In this document: positions 46,401-58,739 of the stretch, piece after piece | Layout: every line of letters begins with the position of its first letter | How positions within the stretch are numbered: position 1 is the first letter of the stretch | Assembly: GCA_012274445.1 (NCBI GenBank) | Contig: JAAROD010000076.1 | Span: 558,001 to 622,000, forward strand | Source of the DNA: Sclerotiophoma versabilis | Taxonomy: Eukaryota; Ascomycota; Dothideomycetes; Pleosporales; Didymellaceae | Direction of reading: 5' to 3' | DNA: 64,000 nt | Program-made: the position numbers and the translations under genes | The notes under the pieces: generated by a model | What the model saw: the letters and a program-made list of their open reading frames with translations, nothing else | Databases searched by the model: none | Told to the model about the DNA's origin: nothing

Positions 46401-49400
46401 AAGTTTAGTAGTAGGCACCTAAGAGGAGGGGGTTATTCTCCCTAGTAGTTAAATTAATTATTTACTCTCTCTTTTAACTACTCTTTTTATAACTCTATAA
46501 CCTATTATACCTTACTATTTATATTATAAAGGTTTAGGTAGGTTAAAAAGCGCTTATAAGCCTGCCTAAGAAGTACTTTTATTAACCTATTAGTAGGTAT
46601 CTTACTTATTTTTATATAGGTTACTATAAAGGTACCTTTTATATACTCTTGTTTAAGCTACATATTCTGTATATCTATATAGCGCAGCTAGGTAGTAAGC
46701 TGCTTACTTTCTTCTACTACTAACTATATAGTTTGCTAATTATTATAGAATATCTCCTAAGTAACCTCTAGGTTAAGGCAGAGCTTATAGAGAAATTGCT
46801 TTAGAGTAGTACTCTCCTTAGCTATATGCTTAAGAGCTAGTAGTTTAGCTTTAGTTGTTAAGGTAGTTACTATAGACTGCCTAGCTACCTTCTATATAAT
46901 TAGGCTGCTAAAAAGCTGCATAATATACCTCTAAGATAATTAATACAATTTACTATTATTAGTAAATAAAGCGTCTCTGCATATAAGAAGCTAGCTGCCT
47001 AAATAAGCTCTATACTATATACCTAGGTACTTAGTTTTATATAGGTAGCTAATAACTTAAGTAGCTACTTAGAAGTAAGCAGCTCTAGAATTTATAAGAT
47101 AGTAAGACAGCTAAGAAGCTGCATATATAACGTCTAGCTGTATTATAATTACAGTATATAATATTAACTCTACCTACTTCTAATAAGCCTTAATTTCTTA
47201 CTTTAAAGCTTTTCCTGTATGCTTCTAAAGCTTAATTATAGAGAAGAAGATGCTTAGAAGTAACCTCTTCTCTAAAACCTTAAACTTAGTAGTAAGCTTC
47301 TTAATATAGAAGTTATAAGTAAGCGTTATTACTTAAGCTACTTAATCTTATATAATATAAACTTCTAAGAACTATTTAGCAGCTCTATAATCTATAATCT
47401 AATATTTAGCTATTAATAAGCTTATTAACTACTCTGTAGTTACTTAATTATCTTTATAATAGGTAAGGAGGATATTATTAATATAGAAGAGTAAGATGAT
47501 TTTTTACTTATTATTAAAGAATAAGCATAGCTCTTCTTTTAATACTGTTAAACTAAGCTTCTAGAGAGTACTAAACAGCTTCTTATACTATAGGATAGAG
47601 AAGTCCTAGAGACTGTATAGAGCCTATAGTAGTAGTACTACCTACTTAGGCTTCTTAAATCTATTAGGCAGCTTATATAGTACTAGCAGCTAGTCTTAGC
47701 AGCTTATATTAAGAAACGCGCTGCTTACGTTATACTATAGTAGCTCTAAATTAAACTAAGCTGCTACAGTAACTATAGTATAGAAGGACCTTGTAGTAAG
47801 TATTATAGTATAGGTTAACTTAATTAAATTCTTTACCTAGAGGTCTCTGCGTATGCATATCCTAGCTTTATATTTTATAAAGTAGCTGTCTTAATTAAGC
47901 TTATAAGTAAATACCTATTTAAGTAGCAGAGCTCTAGCCTAGGAGCTTATTTTGTCTATTTCTTTCTAGGTATTTTTCTTAGTAAGCGTTGCAATCTCTT
48001 TTATATAGGCCTAGCAGAATAGAGCACCTAGAGGGTAATTAGTAAGCTCTTTCTATATATTAGGAACTAGAGGGAGCTGGTTACAGTGTACCTACTACTT
48101 GTTTTTAGCTAATAGTTTTTCTAACCTTATTACTAAGGCTGCAATAACTATATAGATTATAATAAGGTCTCTTCTCTAGTTTCTATACTTATTTATATAA
48201 TTAAATAAGCTTCTAAGTAGCTAAAGGTAACTATCTTACTCTATTAAGCTTATTATAGTATATATACCTACTCTATTATCTTCTCTAAGCTTATTGCGCT
48301 CTTAGTTACGTAGCCTGCAGCTTAATTATATTAGTAGGCTAATAGTTCTATGCTAATTAGCATAGCTTATAGTTAGTTTACCTACTCTTATTAATCTCTA
48401 AGAAGGTATAAGAATAATTAGAGAGTTAGGTCTTCTTATTAGTAGATTGTTACAATCCTTATTACCTACTAGGGGGCTCTCTTCTTTAATAGTAGAGTGC
48501 ACTTTCTATAAGCTTCTAGATAGGTGCTCCTCTACAGGAGCTTCCCTGCCTACTGCTAGCTGCTTAGGTTCTAGTATTAGGTTAGAGAAAAAAAGGCCTA
48601 GTTCTTAGCGCCCTATGTAGATCTCTATTAGTTTACTAGCTAAGCTAACTAATTGCGTAGTCTCTACCTTAGGAGCTTGCTTATTACTAGACTAGCCTTC
48701 TACTAATTAAGCTTCTCCTAAGGGCTTACCCCTAAGCTGTTATGCAGAGGGCAATTTAAGTAATAGATCTTCTCTCTTAGTAATAGAGAGCTTAATTACT
48801 TCTTCTATATCTACTATCTTACTAGGCTTATAGAGGACTTTTATAACCTCTACTACTTCTATAACTAGAAGTATAGTTAACTTATTAACCTAGTTATAAA
48901 AGAGCTTCTTATTAAAGGTTATATTGCACGTTGTAATTACCTAGTTAAGTTAGGGTACCTATATTTAGTATATATTAGAAGCTTAATAACTAACAAGGTA
49001 ACTAATATAACCTCTTAGAGTAACTTTAAAGCTTCTTCTATTATAGCTAGCTGCTTATTCTCTATTTAAGAGATACGCTTAGCAGCTATACGTATATATC
49101 CTGCTCTAATTAGGTCTTAGATTAGCTGTAAGTGCTCTTACCTGCTTAGGTTAGTACTATTAAAAGTACTATATAAACTACTAATTAAGCTTCTTATTTA
49201 GGCTATATAGCTTATTTAAGTGTATAGGACTTATATTATAGAGCTATATAGCAGCTATAATAATCTCTAGCTAGAGCGTCTTAGGTAGGTTTGCACTACT
49301 TCTTATTTTTATTAACTTAGTAATTATCTTCTATCTACCTCTCTCTACTACGCTATTTAGCTTATATATATAAAGAGGTATACGCTTAATATTAATCTCT

Positions 49401-51780
49401 ATATTAAGCGCCCAGCGCTTATATACAGAGCTCTCTTACTATAGTAGTATAGCTGTATTATTATCTTAGCTAATCTTGCAGATTTTAAGCTTATACTAAG
49501 TAGCTACCTAGCTTAAAAAATTAGTAAGAACTTAGAGAATTTCAATTTAAGTCTTTCCCTACAGCAGGTACACAAAGAGCTTCCTACTATAGTACTCCTT
49601 AATTAAAAGTATCTATAACTTGCCTTTATAGCCTAGGGGCATATTAAATAGGTCCTAGCTAATTTACTAGAAGAGGCAAGCTAGTTTCTTGCACTTTCTT
49701 TATAATACTACCTACTTAGTATAGGTTATTATATATATCTTATAATTCTTCTAGAGTACTCTAGCTATACGTATACTGTGCGCGCGCTTTATAAGTACTT
49801 ATAGAGCTTTTAGGCTAAGGTAGCTAGCTTAAGTATACTAGAGGCGCTTACTTAAGCTGCAGGGATAGAAGTTATATAATTGTTTTATTATTACTGCGTT
49901 TAGAAGGCTTATAGAATAGTAAGAAAGAGGTTTATATTTAAGGAAAGTAAGGTTATAAGTATACTATAAAGTAGCACACATAATACTTATATTAAGGTCT
50001 TTAATATATCCTACCTGCAGAGTACTGTTAAGCCCTAGGTACTATACCCTCTTTTCTTACAATTAAGCTTCTAAGATAATATTAATATAGAAACCTTTAA
50101 CTATAATAATATTCTAAAGAAGTAGGTTCTTAGTATATAGGCCGCGCTTCCTATAAAGAGCATTTTTTAGTAAATAAGCTTCTTAGCCTGCTATAGGAAA
50201 CACTTAGGTGCCTGCCTCTATAGTATTGCTAGAATTAGATAGGTAGAAAGACCTAGGTATAAGGCGCTTAGCGCTGTTAACTAGGTGCGTAGCAGCTCTA
50301 TTGTCTAGAATTATACTTTTAGAGAGTAGATAAGTATTAAAATCTATAAGGTTATACACCTCTAGAGTTTCTCTTATTAGCTAGGTGTTACTAAGAGCGC
50401 TTATTATTCTTAGGTTAATTAGAGCTGCTTGTACATTACCTAGAAACTTAACTTATAGTATCCTAGCTACTAGTTAGGGACCTCCTAAGGCCTAGATTAA
50501 GTAGTAAGTTTTTAAGTACTAGCTAAGTTACTTAATTTCCTTCTTAAGGTCTTTAAACTCCCTGTAATTAAGCTTCTAGAGTATTTACTAATAAGCTTAG
50601 TCTCCTAGTCTATATAGGGGTAAAGACAAGCTTGTTACTATAGTCTTAAGTGCTTAGTACTATGTTAGTTTCTATAGGTAGGTGTAACTCTTAGTCTTAC
50701 AGGGGTAACTATAGCCTGTTTGTTTTAAACTTAAGCTGTTAGGCTTCCCTGTAGGAGCTCCTTAGGCGTCTAATTAATTACTAAAGGTTGTAAATACCTC
50801 TAGGTTATCTTTACCTAACCTAATTATATATTTATGCATTAAGCTACTAAAGACTCTACTTACTTAGTCTAAATTAAGCGTTTTAAGCCCTAGAATAGTA
50901 TCCTAGATAATTCTTTAGTATATAGTATAAGCCTATTCTAGAGTAATTCTATACTCTAACATATTAAGAAAATCTTAAATAGTAAGCTCTCTATTAACTT
51001 CTATAAGCTTATAAGACTTAGCTCTTATATATAGGTATAACTACTTCTAGTACTAGTCTTATAAAGTAGCTTATTCTTACCTAGCTGCTCTAAGGTAGGC
51101 TCTATACTCTACTCTAACTTAGTTCTTAGTACTTAGTATAGTAGAAGTAAGCTTCTAGCATAGTGCTTATATAAGTAATTATAGTATAGTCTTGTTATTA
51201 GTAATAAGCTACACTATTACTAGTAAGATAATTAATAGAGCTACTATAGTATTAACCTAGTTCTATAGTTTCTAAAGATACTCTGCCTTAGCAGCCTACT
51301 TACTTATTTGTATTTTGTATTTTATAAGCTTATAGTTATATACCTTAGAGCTTAATTACGCTTTAGTAGGTTAGGTAGACTAGCTATAGGTAGCTTATGC
51401 ATACAGGTAGTTATTATAGGTTAAGCTAGTTAATAGATACCTAGTAGCTTCTAGCTCTATAATTAAGCTAATAGTAGGCAGCTTAGAGGCTTCTTTATGC
51501 ATACCTAGTGTATTAGGGGCGTTTAGGTTAACAAGATTCTACACATTACGTAGCTTAGTATGCTAGGTAAGCTAAATATACTAATTAGGCTAGTTATTTC
51601 TAGAGCGCAGCTAGTAGGCACTAGCTAGTATAGCTAATAAAGCTTATAAGCTGTAGTTAACTAGCTTACCTATTGTTTAGTTTAGTAGCAGGGTAAAAGA
51701 GAGTTTTAATTAGAGTAGTTAAGTACTGTCTAAAAGGCTTAATTAGCTAAGTGCATAGAGAGATCTACTACTCTTTAGAA
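46400..51780 (-). pseudogene. Copia E gag-pol (RIPed)
   Basis: On the minus strand, with RIP stops ignored, the RT region is readable at about 47.2-47.7 kb, including a 'KALYGLRQSPLLW'-like stretch and the catalytic YxDD block near 47.49 kb as YINN. RNase H and the pol end lie at about 46.4-47.1 kb. Integrase and gag should occupy 48-51.7 kb but were not resolved motif by motif. Stops are spread throughout. Confidence 0.65.
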
Positions 51781-51794
51781 GCTAGGCTTATAAC

Positions 51795-52086
51795 TATTAA
51801 TAAGCTTATAGTATAATACTTAGGTAATTAAATAATTAATTAGTACCTATCTATCTAGATATAATAACTGTTTATATATAAAGGAAATATTATTAGTTAT
51901 ATAACTCTAGAATTAAGCTTATAGGCAGTAGCAAGTCTGCTTAACTATAGTTAGCTTAACTACTAAGCTTCTTAAGGGTTGGCTATAAGCTTAGGCGCAC
52001 AGGCTTATACTTTAGGTAATACCTAGCTCTAATATAATAACACCTTACTTAGCCTAGTAGTAAGCTAGTAGCTTGCTTGTGTAATA
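51795..52086 (-). repeat. 5' LTR of copia E
   Basis: 292 bases, pairing with 44633-44924, followed by GGTAT at 52087-52091. Confidence 0.88.
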
Positions 52087-55000
52087 GGTATTCTAGGTGT
52101 TCTTCTTAGTCTTTATCTTATATAATAACTACCTCTAGTACTTAATTATTATATTATAAAAGTAGTAGGTTAGTTATAGTAGGTTATAGTAAATTAATAT
52201 AGTAGGACTTAGTCTACTATAGAATATTAAGTTTAACTTAGTAAGGGTCTTTTATATAGGCTACTTAGAACTTTCTATTTTTCTAATCTAGCTTTTTACT
52301 AGGTCTATTAGTCTAAATATTCTTTAGGTTTAGCTAAACCTAGTCTCTAACTTAGTATTTAGGCGCTAGTTATTTTATATAGTTAGCCTAAGCTTCCTAC
52401 TATTATTAGAAGTATATTATTACTAAAATTACCTAGTCTACTACTTAGCATAAGGTTTATATAATTATTTTAGCCTACTTCTTTAGATCTATTATATAAT
52501 CTATTAGGTTACCTTTAGCTAGGTTATCTAGTAGGTCTAGAAAGAATAGTATATTCTTAAACCTATATTAAAAGAAGAAGAGTAAAACTCTAGTTATTAA
52601 GTTTATATAGGTATTAAGTATTAGTTCTAGTATTAAAGTAAGTATAGCCTAGTTATCTTATGCTTAGTTTACGTACGTATATACTACTACTTTAATATTA
52701 CTATTAGCTCTTTTAGTAAGTCTATCTATTTATAGGTAGAATATAGTAGAAAGGTTCTATTATATGCCTAGAAGTTTATACACTCTTCTCTAGAGTTTAC
52801 TAATAAACTAAGTACTTCTATCTAAGGTAATAGACTATAAAAGTCTATATAGTTAGTAAACTTCTTATATAAATACCTAAGTAATATTATCTACTTTAAT
52901 CTTTTCTAAGAGAATTAGAATTATACTCTTACTTAGTTAGTTTTTTATAACTATAAGGTTTATACAGCCTAAAGAGAGTAGAAAACTTATAATAAAGTTA
53001 ATAGTAAGGTCTTACTATATATAGCCTAGTACTAGTAATAGTTATAAGTAGCTATATTTTCTATCTTTCTAAAGAGTACTTTATTAGTAGATATTATAAT
53101 TTTATATAAAACAGCAGTTATCTTTACTTATTTCTAGCTAGTACTATATTCTTATAATTAAATAGTATATTACTTCTCTTCTAGAGTATTCTATCTAAAT
53201 AGTAAGGTATACTTACTATATAATCTCTATATAGATTAGCTTACTATTAGGTACCTATATCTAGTTTCTCTATTAAAGCTTATTATTACCTATTACTATA
53301 TAGTTACCTAGAGAGACTATAAGCTTCTTTATAATTATATTTAGAGACCTTGTACTACTTTATACAGCCTATTATATAGCTTAGTAAGTTTTATCTTATT
53401 CTACTACTTAGTTCTAGTGCTAGGTTATTAGGTTATCTAAGAATAGTAGTTAAGGCAGATAATTTAGTAGAATAGAGCCTTCTAGTATAAGTATTAGCAC
53501 CTATATAGGTGTAGTATATATTAGGTCTTATTAATTAGATAGAATAAGTATTATAAACTCTCTACTAGTAAGTTTTTTATTATTCTCTCTTTTAGGTGTG
53601 TCTTAATTTCTTCTTAAGAGAGCATCTACTTATATATTATTCTTACTAGGTTAGTATTATATCTTTATATTACTAAACTATAATATAATCTAAGCCTATT
53701 ATATATATCTTTTAGTAAGCTTCTATTTCTTTATAAAGTACTCTAGGTTTTTATAGTTAGTAATAACTTTAAACTTCTATATACTTTATAATTTAGTATT
53801 TTATTTCTATAAGTAGAATATTACTATAAGAAGTTCTTTATTATAGATAGAGTAGTTTACTTTATAAGGTAGAAATTTCTAAGAGAGGTATACTACTATA
53901 TAAAGATTACTAGATATGTTTTCTTATAAAAGAGTAGCTTCTATAGTAAAGCTAAAAGAATTATATTCTACTATAGCTCTCTACTTAGAGTTAAGAGTAG
54001 TAAGAATCTTATCTAATAGGAAGGCTTCTTTTAGAGCCTAGAAAGCTTAATCTTATTTCTCTATCTATTTAAAAGAGAGATTCTTCTTAGTAAGTTATAT
54101 AAGCAGTTCTAATAGTATAGTAAAGTCTTTAATAAACTTCTAATAGAAGTTTATAAACCTAAGGAACTCTTATATGCCTTTAACTATAGTAGGTACTTAC
54201 TATTTCTAAATAGCTTATACTTTTTTAAGGTCTATTAATATACTCTTCTCTACTTCTAGAATAAATTCTAGGTACTTTATATACTGTATGTTAAATTTAT
54301 ATTTACTAAGTTCTAAGTTTAACCTAGCTTCTTATAGGTATTTAATTACCTATTATATATACTTATAGTATTTATATAGAGAACTCTTAGTAAAAATTAA
54401 TATATTATCTAAGTATACTAAGGTAAAGTTATTTAGAAACTCTCTAAGGGCCTAGTTAATATACCTCTAAAAGGTACTAGGAGTATTAGCTAATTTAAAA
54501 GGTATTACTAGCTACTTATATAAACTAAATTATATATAGAAGGTAGTTATCTATTTCTATTCTTCTACTATTCTAATCTTATAGAAAGTAGCTATAATAT
54601 TTAGTTTAGTATACTAGGTAGCTTATCTAATTATATTTAGAGTCTTCTTAATTAAAGAAAGAAGATACTAGTTCTTTTTAGTTAGAGTATTTAGTACTCT
54701 ATAGTTTATATAGAACTATAACCTACCTTTTAGCTTTTATATAAATAGTATAGGTAATATAGCTAAGAAGTTACTAGCCCTAATAAACTCTTTTTCTAAT
54801 AAATCTAGTAATATATAGCATAGAACTAAGAGCTTATCTTAAGATATAGCGTAGAGGGGACTATATAAAGCCTCTAGAGTCTTACTATTTACTTTATTTA
54901 GCTTAATTATATAGTCTACTATTAGGCTATAGTAGAGAGGTAGTTTACTACCTTCTTCTAGAATAAATAACTTAATATACAACTAAAGGTATATAGGTAG

Positions 55001-56910
55001 TACTACTTTAACCTTCTATATAGTTATCTAGGTCTTTAGTTTTAAGGCCTTCTAGATATCCTTTATACTAGTAGTAAAAACTTAGATTCTTAAGTTTTCT
55101 TTATAGCTTTTTTATATATAGTACTAGAAGGCTACTACTAATACTAGGTAATAGTTTAGTAGAGTTAGCACTTTAGTACTTTATATAGTAATATTATACT
55201 ATTCTATAGATAGAAGCTTATTCTTAGTACTAATTATACTACTAATATTTTTTAACTATGTTTTTCTAAGAATTATATTATAGTTATATATTAAAAAGGT
55301 AATATATACTGTAATATAGTGTTACTATACGCCTCTAATATTAAGAGTAAATTCTATAATAGCAGTAATAGTACTTCTTTAACTATTAACTTCTTCTATA
55401 GTTATAGGTATAATTAGGATATATAGTAAGTTTATCTTCTATATAAACTGTTTATTTACTAGGTAATAGGTATAATAACTATTATTAACTATAGCAGTAG
55501 CTAGTATAGTAGAGTTAATAACTATATAAATTAATATTAGTTTAGTTATAGCTAGTTAATAGAGTAGTAAATATATTAACTATATAGGCTTAGAAACTTA
55601 TTAAAGAGGCCCTGGTATATAACTTTTAGCTAGAGCTGTTCTTTTCTCTTATCTTCTAATAAAGAAGTCTCTTTAGCTAGTTATATAGCTGCTACCTTAG
55701 AGATTCTTAAGGTTAACTTTTATTTATTTATATAAGTAGGTAATTTAGATAGAATATTCTTCTTATAATTATATACTATATAGCCTTTATTACTATATTT
55801 AAGATAAGCTTCTATAGCTCTTCTTTTATAGATTTCTTTATCTATTCTTTAGTATTCTCTTTTTCTTATATAGGGCTAGTAAGCGCCTACTATAGGCTGC
55901 TAGTTTATTTTATTGCTATTTCTATATAGGTTTTTCTAGGAACTAGGGCTATTATACATCTAGGTAGAGTAGCTACTACTTATAATTCTGTTTACAGCCT
56001 TAAGGTTCTTCTAGGTTATCCTAGCATGCTGTATAAACTGTTTATACGTCTTAAGTCTAAGTAGTTAGTATTTAGCTTAAGCTCTTAATAGCTTACTATT
56101 TAAACTATTCTTAAGATAGTTAATCTTCTAAGCATAGCTTACTCTGTCTAAGGCTACCTCTTATAGCTTTAGGTTAAACTTCTAGATATATAGATTAAAG
56201 TTGTTTTTACCTTATTTTATTATATAGAGGTACTTAAGGGCTTTCTTTTAGGCAGTAGAGTTCTTAAAGAACCTATTAAGGTATACCTAGGTCTTCTTAA
56301 GTATTAGTAGAGTAGTACTATTTATAAAGCTTATTATTATTAAAGATAGAGTATTAAATACTTAACTAGTTATATAAGTAATTATATAATTAACTTAGTT
56401 CTTCTTAGTAGAGTACGCTAGCTAGTGTCTATATAGCTTAGCCTATACCTTTATCTTCTATTAAAGATATTATTTATATAATCCTTTATTAAATACTTCT
56501 ATATTAGGAAGCCTAGACTTTTTAGCCTATTAGATAGTATAATCTTAGTAGTTACTTAAAAGAGTAGAACTAGAGGAAAAGTTTTATCTACTTCTTTCTA
56601 AGGTTTCTATACAAGCGTTATTACTTAATATCTCCTTAAGTTTATTTATTTAGAATTATAGCTGCTTATATAGTTATTTCTCTTACTTACTTACTAGTTT
56701 ATCTAGGTTAGCTTATAAGGATTATATTATTACTATTAGATTATCTACTAATAGGCTGTGTAATAGGTCTTACTAATACTTATATAGATACTGTAATTAT
56801 ATCTACTATTTATATATTAGCTAGCTACTAGGCAGCTGTTAATTATAAAGGTTATTTCCTTCTATTATTATATGCTTAGGGGGTTTAGTTAGTTTTAATC
56901 TTTCTACTTA
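52087..56910 (-). pseudogene. Element F gag-pol (RIPed)
   Basis: On the minus strand the RT is well readable at about 53.9-54.8 kb, with a VYLDNILIF-type catalytic block near 54.4 kb. RNase H and integrase follow at 52.1-53.9 kb and protease before 55.6 kb. A Gag zinc knuckle (CX2CX4HX4C with RIPed Cys/His codons) is near 55.77-55.82 kb, and the rest of gag extends to about 56.85 kb. It is a different gypsy lineage from the intact chromovirus, judging by RT sequence and LTR size. Confidence 0.75.
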
Positions 56911-57097
56911 TATTAAGAGTTAAAGTAGCCTTCTAATAAGTATGCATTTATCCTATACTATAGAAGTAGAAAGATAGAGAAGAAAGAAGAAATTATCTCT
57001 TCTTCTATAAGATATAGCAAGATTCTAAGCTATACTCTATAATTATATGCATAGGTTTAGTGCGTAGTCTTATACACTTAGAGCTTAGCCTATTATA
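56911..57097 (-). repeat. 5' LTR of element F
   Basis: 187 bases, partner of 36278-36464, followed by GCTAC. Confidence 0.85.
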
Positions 57098-57102
57098 GCT
57101 AC

Positions 57103-57595
57103 TATTAAAATTATACTTTTAAGTAAAGCTTATTAGCACTATTTAAATTAGTTCTTAGAAATAAGCACTAGTATAGAAAGGTCTATAAGAGTTAGAGTTA
57201 TTACCTAGTAAAATACTATAATAATAGAGGGTAATAATAAGTAGTATAGAGTAGACTATCTAGCTTAAGAGTTAGAGGTTAAGATTCTAAAGACAAACTT
57301 AATTAACTAAGTTTAATATAAACTATAAGAGTTATATTTCTACTTACTATATACTAAATATTCTATATAGGTTCTAATATTCTAGTATTATTCTAATCTA
57401 GTATATTATAGAATTCTCTAAGATATATATAATATATTCTATTATAGTATTCTACTAAGAGATTAGAATAGGTAGAGTAGTATATTATTAGTTTCTATAT
57501 TATAAACCTTCTTAAAGACTATTAGGTTATCTCTAAGTATTATTAATTCTTTCTTCTCTTATCTTCTACTATACTGCCTCTTAAGGTTTATAATA
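57103..57595 (-). repeat. Solo LTR of the chromovirus family, flanked by GCTAC
   Basis: A 493-base RIPed LTR in reverse orientation, TATTAAAATT to TTATAATA, with GCTAC on both sides (57098-57102 and 57596-57600) and no internal region. It is the remnant of an element that inserted into relic C and was lost by LTR-LTR recombination. Confidence 0.8.
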
Positions 57596-58243
57596 GCTAC
57601 TTAGACTTAAAGAATATATAGAAACTAGTAATAAACCTTATAAACTACTAATAGCTCCTATCTTAGTATTATTAAAAGAGAGAAAACCTAGATTACTTTC
57701 TAGGATAGATAGTATAAAGGTACTCTAATTAAAAGCTAGAGACCTAGGTATTAGGCCTTCCTCTAGCTAAGTAATATCTTAGTTAATACTTTTAATAGCT
57801 TTAAGTACCTTAAGATTTTTAATATACTACCTAGCTTTATTAGTTACTATTTTTTCTAATATTATAATATTTTTATTTATTTATAAATATAGTCTTTCTT
57901 TATATACACAGCTAGTATAGCTTATAACGTAGTAGACTTAGCCTTATCTACTAATACTTTTTATTATTTTAAGTAGTTTAACTTCTAGTTAATATATTTA
58001 CAGTTTAGAATTAGAACTTTAACTAGAATATACTTCTAGCTACTAATATAATAATAATTCTAACACTTCTTCTTTAATAATAATATTTAGCACTCTAAGC
58101 TCTTCTTTATATAATATTAATAATATACTATTATAACTTATCTAATATAATTAATAAAGTTACTAATAGAGTAATAATATATAGTACTTCTAGAAACTAT
58201 AGAGTTAGTTTATAAGAATATAAAAATTAAAAAAAAAGAATAG
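57596..58243 (-). pseudogene. Relic C pol end and RIPed antisense Zn2Cys6-like gene
   Basis: From 57596 the sequence resumes relic C exactly where it broke off at 36277, within the chromodomain (plus strand). The minus strand then carries the antisense gene. Six codons between 58122 and 58030 read TAT, TAT, TGC, TGT, TAT, TAT with spacing X2-X6-X8-X2-X7, the same as the intact protein. A Lys-rich part follows. A degraded polypurine tract ends at 58243. Confidence 0.75.
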
Positions 58244-58739
58244 TATTATAAACCTTAAAAGGTAGTATAGTAGAAGATAAGAGAAGAAAGAATTAATAAT
58301 ACCTAGAGATAACCTAATAGTCTTTAAAAAGGTTAGTAATATAGAAACTAATAATATACTACTCTACCTATTTAAATCTCTTAGTAGAATACTATAATAG
58401 AATATATTATATATATTCTAAGAAATTCTATAATATTCTATAGTATACTAGGTTAGAATAATACTAGAATATTAGAACCTATATAGAATATTTATTAGTA
58501 TATAGTAAGTAGAAATACAACCTTTATAGTTTATGTTTAACCTTATTAATTAAGTTTATCTTTAGAATCTTAACCTAACTCTTAAGCTAGATAGTGTACT
58601 CTATACTACTTATTATTACCTTTTATTATTATAGTATTTTACTAGGTAATAACCTAACTTAATCTACTATATACTGTTTATACCTAAGAACTAATAGAAC
58701 TAGTGCTTATAGTCTTTAACTAAAAGTATAACTTTAATA
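58244..58739 (+). repeat. 3' LTR of relic C
   Basis: 496-base RIPed LTR, TATTATAAACC to TTTAATA, preceded by a purine-rich tract. The TATA box is near 58501. Its R-U5 is of the subtype seen at 18387 and differs from relic C's 5' LTR. Confidence 0.75.

Larger units (their letters stand above)
44633..52086 (-). mobile_element. Ty1/copia element E, moderately RIPed
   Basis: Two 292-base LTRs (44633-44924 and 51795-52086) are flanked by exact GGTAT duplications. The primer site GTTATAAGCCTAGC (complement of 51781-51794) lies next to the right LTR, so the element runs on the minus strand. It is 7454 bases long and retains more CpA/TpG and GC than the surrounding gypsy DNA. Confidence 0.88.
36278..57097 (-). 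mobile_element. Ty3/gypsy element F, RIPed, carrying two nested copia elements
   Basis: Two 187-base LTRs (36278-36464 and 56911-57097) are flanked by the target duplication GCTAC (36273-36277 and 57098-57102). Subtracting the two copia insertions leaves about 6.8 kb, a normal gypsy size. Internal genes run on the minus strand. F is inserted in the chromodomain of relic C, directly beside an older solo LTR. Confidence 0.85.

Noticed and set aside
36278..57097. A single giant (20.8 kb) element such as a Starship
   Set aside because: The 187-base ends are gypsy LTRs, and the extra length is explained by two copia elements, one with exact target duplications; no tyrosine-recombinase captain gene was seen.
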